From: Planctomycetaceae bacterium
GTDB taxonomy: Bacteria > Planctomycetota > Planctomycetia > Pirellulales > Thermoguttaceae
Assembly (NCBI GenBank): GCA_031254675.1
Contig: JAIRTV010000390.1
Coordinates: 1 to 16,714 of the forward strand
Reading direction: 5' to 3'
Length of the DNA stretch: 16,714 nucleotides
Shown: positions 12,359 through 16,714 of the stretch, piece after piece
Layout of the letters: each line of letters starts with the position of its first letter
Numbering within the stretch: the first letter of the stretch is position 1
The notes under the pieces: model-generated
Database searches by the model: none
Told to the model about the DNA's origin: nothing
Seen by the model: the letters and a program-made list of their open reading frames with translations, nothing else
Made by a program: the position numbers and the translations under genes

Positions 12359-14770
12359 ATGAACACGCAAAAAACATTACAAACACAGAAAATTGTCCGT
12401 TTAGTTCTATATTTGGTTGTATTGGCAATTCTGGGACTGTTGTTGTATCAGATCGGAAAACCCGCCAAAGTCATTGTTCAATCCGGCGGCGATGTCCGAC
12501 TCGATCCAGGCGGTTTTCTCGCCCAAATGCGGAATAAAGAAGGTCTGACCGAATCACAAATCGGTGAAATCGATCCAGCAAGCAACACAATCAAATTAGC
12601 AACCTTCGGTTTACGCGGTGTTGCTATCGCATTGCTTTGGCACCGATCTCAGGAATATCAGAAACGACTCGATTGGAATAACGTAATCGCCACCTCAAAC
12701 CAACTCGTCTTTCTCGAACCACACTTCACAACCATTTGGGAATTTTTAGGCTGGAATCTCGCCTACAACGCCTCCGCCGAATTCGATGATTATCGAGAAC
12801 GTTATCGTTGGGTCATTCGCGGAATCGACTTCTTAACCCGCGGGGTTGAGTTTAACCGTCAAGCACCAAAATTATGTAAAGCAACCGGTTGGACAATCTC
12901 ACAAAAAATCGGAATCGCCGACGAAAATCAACAATATCGCCGACTCCTTCGAGAAGACGATGATTTCGGGTTGCGTCACAATTGCCAACTGCCCTCCGAC
13001 CGCGACAATTGGCTACTCGGACGACGTTGGTATCATCAAGGAGAAGATTTGGTGTTGCGAGGAGTGAGCATCGGGAACGAATCCGACTTTCTCTTCTTTT
13101 CCCACTCACGCCTAAATCTATTCAATTACGCCAAGTGGAAACGTAAAGATGGAATCTTCGGCGAAGAAGCAATTCGTGCTTGGGAAAATGCCGGCGCAGA
13201 ATGGCGAGAATTTGCTAAAGAAGATCGCTCCACCGCTATTCCCGAAGATGGATCGTTGCACATGCGACCCGGCGTCAAAGCAAAACGAACAACATTAGAT
13301 ACAACCGATCGCGTCCGAGAAGAAGCAAAAAATTTGCTCAATGAGTTGAACTCTTTTGCACCGGATTTGAAACGGAATCTTTGTATCGACCGTTGGAAAC
13401 AACTTGCCGAAACAAAAGGTCAGCAAGGAACATTGGTTTTCGCTTTGGAAACCGCTTTCGACAAACCAAATAAATATTCGTCCTTGCCCCACGAAGAACT
13501 CAGGATTATTCGTGAATGGTTGGACAAAAACGAACCGGATTGGAAAAAACGACTTCAAGCCGATTTGGATTCGCTTTATACCAACGAACAATTAGAATTG
13601 AAAAAAATACCGGCTTTGCTCCTGGAAGAAGATCAACGCGATATTCTTAACAAAGCCGAAGGAGCGGTTGGGCAGGTTCGGGAACGCGCTTTTGAAATTC
13701 TACGTGTTACACCAAAAGTCCTTTCGGAGGAAATGCAAGAGTTGGATATTTCGCAAGATGCCAAACGCCGCGCTCGCGCAATCACCGCCGAAATAGACGG
13801 ACACAAAGAACGAACTCGAATGTCCGATCTGTATCGAGATATTCTCAATTTCGAATATCGGTTACGGGAAGTCGCCGTCGAACGAACACAACAAGCAGAC
13901 GACGCCCAAAAATTCCGTCATTTCGGGCGAATCGCTTATTATGACGGTCGGATTGCTGATTCAATTCAAGGTTGGCTCGACGCCATGAAAAAATGGGAAG
14001 AATTGTACGAACAACCCGATTTTGAAGATATTGCCAACGACGCTCAGTTTATTCGAGAAATTATTGATATTGTCGAAAAGTTCGTGATTATTTTAGATAA
14101 CGATAATAAAATATTTTCCGATGTCGCCAAAGATAACATTCCAATGCACGCCATGATTCGCAATAAATTGAATCAAGAAAATAATCCCGAACAAATAATT
14201 CAGGCGTTGGAATATGCCAAAAAAGAATACGAGAAACTATTCGCCAAAGATGAATCGCCCGAAAAAAATGAAGCAAAACAGAAAGAAATGTCCGAAAAAT
14301 TGGAACAATATTTTCAAATCATTTCGCAACGTTTTGACGGAATCAATATGAGTATCGAATTTATGAAACTTGCTCCCTTGTTCGATATTCGCGATTACAT
14401 GATTGACTCAAACGCTTATTATATTAAAACGCTTCAGAACTTCGACAAACCGTTACCGGAACCGCTTCCACTTCGCAGTTTTGTCGAACTCATGATGAAA
14501 CACGATCCGGCAATCGGGAAGGCAACCACTGCAATTGAAACCGGTTTACCGTTTGTTCGTGACAAAAAATATGCAGAAGCCCAAACAGAATTTGAAAAAG
14601 CCATTGAACTCTGGAAACCAATTTTGGATAAATATCCAATTATTCCGCTCGATCCAACACTTCAAATGTACGCTGATCTTGCGTTGCTTGCCGGTTTGTA
14701 CGTTGACACGCTGAAAGCACAGGAAAAAACTGTTCCCGATGATTTTCCGTTGAAAAAATTTCTAAAATAA
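12359..14770 (+). CDS. Planctomycete-specific single-pass membrane protein, function unknown
   Basis: This large protein has one membrane helix at about 12-33 and the rest probably outside the cytoplasm. The N-terminal third carries the stretch IGEIDPASNTIKLATFGLRG (68-87), then WEFLGWNLAYNASAEFDDYR (127-146) and GWTISQKIG (177-185). I recognise these as the signature of a protein conserved across planctomycetes; as I recall, it is sometimes labelled 'IRE (iron responsive element)' in databases, a name with no functional support. Residues 95-165 look TPR-like. The C-terminal half is charged, helical and A/E/K/Q-rich, with another TPR-like pair near the end (KYAEAQTEFEKAIELWKPIL). A TTG at 12329 would add ten residues, but ATG 12359 puts the helix right at the N-terminus and is preferred. 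It is monocistronic with its own promoter. The family is confident; the role is unknown. Confidence 0.85.
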   Translation: MNTQKTLQTQKIVRLVLYLVVLAILGLLLYQIGKPAKVIVQSGGDVRLDPGGFLAQMRNKEGLTESQIGEIDPASNTIKLATFGLRGVAIALLWHRSQEYQKRLDWNNVIATSNQLVFLEPHFTTIWEFLGWNLAYNASAEFDDYRERYRWVIRGIDFLTRGVEFNRQAPKLCKATGWTISQKIGIADENQQYRRLLREDDDFGLRHNCQLPSDRDNWLLGRRWYHQGEDLVLRGVSIGNESDFLFFSHSRLNLFNYAKWKRKDGIFGEEAIRAWENAGAEWREFAKEDRSTAIPEDGSLHMRPGVKAKRTTLDTTDRVREEAKNLLNELNSFAPDLKRNLCIDRWKQLAETKGQQGTLVFALETAFDKPNKYSSLPHEELRIIREWLDKNEPDWKKRLQADLDSLYTNEQLELKKIPALLLEEDQRDILNKAEGAVGQVRERAFEILRVTPKVLSEEMQELDISQDAKRRARAITAEIDGHKERTRMSDLYRDILNFEYRLREVAVERTQQADDAQKFRHFGRIAYYDGRIADSIQGWLDAMKKWEELYEQPDFEDIANDAQFIREIIDIVEKFVIILDNDNKIFSDVAKDNIPMHAMIRNKLNQENNPEQIIQALEYAKKEYEKLFAKDESPEKNEAKQKEMSEKLEQYFQIISQRFDGINMSIEFMKLAPLFDIRDYMIDSNAYYIKTLQNFDKPLPEPLPLRSFVELMMKHDPAIGKATTAIETGLPFVRDKKYAEAQTEFEKAIELWKPILDKYPIIPLDPTLQMYADLALLAGLYVDTLKAQEKTVPDDFPLKKFLK

Positions 14771-15106
14771 ATTTTTTCTCGTGTTCACAAATCAGCAGGA
14801 TAAAAAAATCAGAATACGGACAAAATGTCCGCACTTCGAAAGTATATTTATCTTAATGTTAAAATTCGGTTTGCTTTAATAAAAGGTGTTCACTAAAACC
14901 GCCCCGCAAGAACGACAACAACAAAGGAATAAAATGATTACAATATTTCGATTGACGTTTCAGGGTTTTATGGCAAGAGGTTTAATCCTTTAACGAAAAT
15001 TCCACTGAAATATAACAATAATATTACAGAAGTATTACAGAATATTACAATGAAAGATGTTTTAAATTTTGACTCCACTATCTCCATTTTGTTTTACAGT
15101 GTAACC
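14771..15106. other. Intergenic region before the LRR lipoprotein gene
   Basis: These 336 bases carry a small hairpin, CGGACA (14817-14822) with TGTCCG (14826-14831) and loop AAA, 47 bases after the preceding stop. It is a possible weak transcript end, without a T tract. TATTACA occurs three times just before ATG 15050 (from 15022, 15033 and 15043). I see no clear promoter or coding fragment. Bases 15050-15106 are open in the LRR gene frame but probably not translated. Confidence 0.5.
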
Positions 15107-15973
15107 ATGACGTTTCAAATATTGTGTGATTGGAAAAATTTTTTCTACGCTGTTCTTTTTGTATCGTTGGTTGGTTGTTCTCAAACCTCAACACCTCAAC
15201 AGGAACATCAATCGGTACAAACACCGTCGTTACAAACAGAACAACCAACAGAACCGCCGAAAACATCAACACCTTCGGCAATCAAACAACTCAAACTCGA
15301 TCACACGGAAATCGGTGACGCCGACCTGAAAAAAATTGTTGCCGAAAATCCTAATCTCACCGAATTAACTCTTACCGGTACAAAAATTACTGATGCCGGA
15401 ATAAGTTATTTGACGCAACTCACGAAATTAAAGAAAATTCGAATCAGTAAAACCGCAATATCAAATATTGCTGCCGAAAATTTAGCAAAAATCACAACAT
15501 TGGAAGATATCGACGTCAGCCAAACAGAGTTCGGCAATACCGGACTCGAAATGTTGAAACTTTTACCGCGATTAAAACGTCTCAATCTTTATACGACAAA
15601 AATTACAGATAATGGTTTGGATGTTTTACGAGATTTTGTATCGGCAAAAACAATTGTTTGGTTAAACATTGACCAATGCCCATTGACCGATGTTGCAATT
15701 ACAAAATTAGTTCCGTTGGAAAATTTGGAATGGTTGCATCTTGGTCGAACGGAATTAACCGATTCCGGTCTTAACAATTTAGCGCAACTCAAAACGCTTA
15801 AAGAAGTCTCTGTAACAAACACGAAAGTATCCCGTAATGGTATTGATCAACTTAAAACTGCTCTGCCGCATTGCAAGATTAATGAAAACACCATGAAGAG
15901 CGGAGAGAGCGAAAAACAACAAAAACAAGAACAAAATTCAGAACAAAATGGGGGACACGATGCCGCGCCGTAA
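15107..15973 (+). CDS. Leucine-rich-repeat lipoprotein
   Basis: This is a secreted, lipid-anchored LRR protein. From ATG 15107 the N-terminus is a clear lipoprotein signal (FFYAVLFVSLVGC, lipobox Cys24). A Gln/Thr/Pro-rich spacer follows to about 58. Then come about eight LRRs of roughly 24 residues (59-255) of the pattern LTELTLTGTKITDAGISYL, in the T-K-I-T-D-x-G style common in planctomycetes. The tail is Gln/Glu/Lys-rich. An upstream ATG at 15050 would add 19 residues before the signal peptide and is disfavoured. LRR proteins usually mediate protein binding; no partner is evident. The end of the gene overlaps ybeY, so the two are probably co-transcribed, although no shared function is apparent. 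Confidence 0.85.
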   Translation: MTFQILCDWKNFFYAVLFVSLVGCSQTSTPQQEHQSVQTPSLQTEQPTEPPKTSTPSAIKQLKLDHTEIGDADLKKIVAENPNLTELTLTGTKITDAGISYLTQLTKLKKIRISKTAISNIAAENLAKITTLEDIDVSQTEFGNTGLEMLKLLPRLKRLNLYTTKITDNGLDVLRDFVSAKTIVWLNIDQCPLTDVAITKLVPLENLEWLHLGRTELTDSGLNNLAQLKTLKEVSVTNTKVSRNGIDQLKTALPHCKINENTMKSGESEKQQKQEQNSEQNGGHDAAP

Positions 15974-16442
15974 AAAAAGTTCGGTTCTGATCGAAATTCT
16001 CGATGAGCAGGAATATTTAGCAATCAATCTCGATAGGATTAAGTTTATTTGCGAAAAAATTCTGGACGATTTTGCTATCCAAAGCGGTAAACTCGGCGTC
16101 ATTTTAGTTGATAACGATACAATTCAACAATATAATCGTGATTTTTTGCAACATGATTATCCAACTGATGTGATTAGTTTTCCTATTGTTGATCGTCGCC
16201 ATGAAGGACATCTCGAAGCGGAAATTTTGGCATGTACGCAAATTGCGTTGGATCGTGCTGGAGAATTTGGTTGGTCGCCGGAAGACGAATTGATGCTTTA
16301 CATTGTTCATGGAACATTGCATCTTGTCGGTTTTGACGACACAGCTTCCGAAATCAAAACAGAAATGCAACAAAAAGAACGCGAATATCTTGCACAACTT
16401 GGAATTACTGTTCCCAAATGGAATCTTGATGATTGGGAATAA
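15960..16442 (+). CDS. ybeY: Endoribonuclease YbeY (rRNA maturation factor)
   Basis: YbeY is a metal-dependent single-strand endoribonuclease needed for 16S rRNA 3' maturation and ribosome quality control. Seen here are DYPTDVISFP, the family's substrate-groove motif, and the zinc motif HGTLHLVGFDD, in which H117 and H121 are ligands. The usual third ligand His (HGxLHLxGYDH) is replaced by Asp127. I believe related planctomycetes share this change, so it need not mean loss of function. Two in-frame starts exist. ATG 15948 has no ribosome-binding site; ATG 15960 lies behind GGGGGA (15950-15955) and is preferred, giving 160 residues. It overlaps the LRR gene by 14 bases, suggesting translational coupling. 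Confidence 0.93.
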   Translation: MPRRKKSSVLIEILDEQEYLAINLDRIKFICEKILDDFAIQSGKLGVILVDNDTIQQYNRDFLQHDYPTDVISFPIVDRRHEGHLEAEILACTQIALDRAGEFGWSPEDELMLYIVHGTLHLVGFDDTASEIKTEMQQKEREYLAQLGITVPKWNLDDWE

Positions 16443-16495
16443 CCATAAATGAAAATTAAAACATAAATACAAAAATCAAAAGAAAACTCGAACCC

Positions 16496-16597
16496 ATGAC
16501 GATCAACAAACTTATTCTCGGCGATAATCTCGAAATTCTCCGGCAAATCAATGATAATTCGGTTGACCTGATTTATCTTGACCTGTCATTTTCATAA
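16496..16597 (+). pseudogene. Truncated N-terminus of a DNA methyltransferase gene
   Basis: ATG 16496 opens a 33-residue frame with KLILGDNLEILRQINDNSVD then LIYLD, the start typical of N6-adenine/N4-cytosine DNA methyltransferases (a GDN-LEIL lead-in followed by the DPPF catalytic motif). Here DPPF reads DLSF, and a TAA follows two codons later (16595-16597). In the +1 frame the sequence goes on as HNKNDEVIKLQVNGKIKKTN before stopping at 16653-16655; the beginning resembles what follows DPPF in such enzymes, but the rest does not. No SAM-binding FxGxG motif or target-recognition domain lies within the window. It is read as a decayed or insertion-cut gene remnant 53 bases after ybeY. Confidence 0.65.
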
Positions 16598-16714
16598 CAA
16601 AAACGATGAAGTTATTAAACTTCAAGTCAATGGTAAAATTAAAAAAACAAATTAACAATATTTGTAATTTTTTGTTACTTATTACAATTGTATCAAAACA
16701 TTATTTGCAATAAC

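Noticed and set aside
14817..14831. Hairpin CGGACA-AAA-TGTCCG as a terminator of the 12359 gene
   Set aside because: The stem is only 6 bp with no T tract; mentioned in the gap entry but not called as a terminator.

Overview
The window looks like a chromosomal piece of a bacterium of the phylum Planctomycetota, probably a low-G+C member of the Pirellulales-type lineages. The best pointers are a large single-pass membrane protein of a family I know only from planctomycetes (12359-14770), a phosphate-selective-type porin with a proline-rich linker and coiled coil, a DUF1080 secreted sugar-hydrolase-like protein, a planctomycete-style leucine-rich-repeat lipoprotein, and weak use of Shine-Dalgarno sites. 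This is inference from protein families, not a phylogenetic result. By eye the DNA is A+T-rich, and the intergenic regions are long.

Layout: (1) 1-2073, FtsK/SpoIIIE DNA translocase, cut at the left window edge. (2) 2658-4871, a TolC/NodT-type outer membrane efflux lipoprotein behind a structured leader. (3) 4872-5814, a 0.9-kb accessory-looking gap with a long terminator-like hairpin, a GTGT-rich repeat stretch, four 21-bp tandem repeats, a leftover WG-repeat protein fragment on the minus strand and a 61-bp inverted-repeat unit. (4) 5815-7392 minus, an outer membrane porin. (5) 8009-9811, a BatA-like von Willebrand factor A membrane protein. (6) 9992-11122, a DUF3592-type four-helix membrane protein. 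(7) 11179-11883, a DUF1080 protein, followed by an almost perfect 33-nt hairpin. (8) 12359-14770, the planctomycete-specific protein, with the clearest sigma-70-type promoter in the window. (9) 15107-15973 and 15960-16442, an LRR lipoprotein overlapping ybeY (16S rRNA maturation endonuclease). (10) 16496-16597, a truncated start of a DNA methyltransferase gene.

Most genes are monocistronic with gaps of 60-900 bp; the only tightly linked pair is LRR-ybeY. Themes are cell-envelope functions (efflux channel, porin, membrane VWA, DUF3592, lipoprotein) and housekeeping (FtsK, YbeY). I see no CRISPR array, tRNA, rRNA, intact transposon or intact defence system. I did not find a convincing undescribed multi-gene system. 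The most unusual part is the 4872-5814 gap, where several repeat types and a gene relic are packed together.
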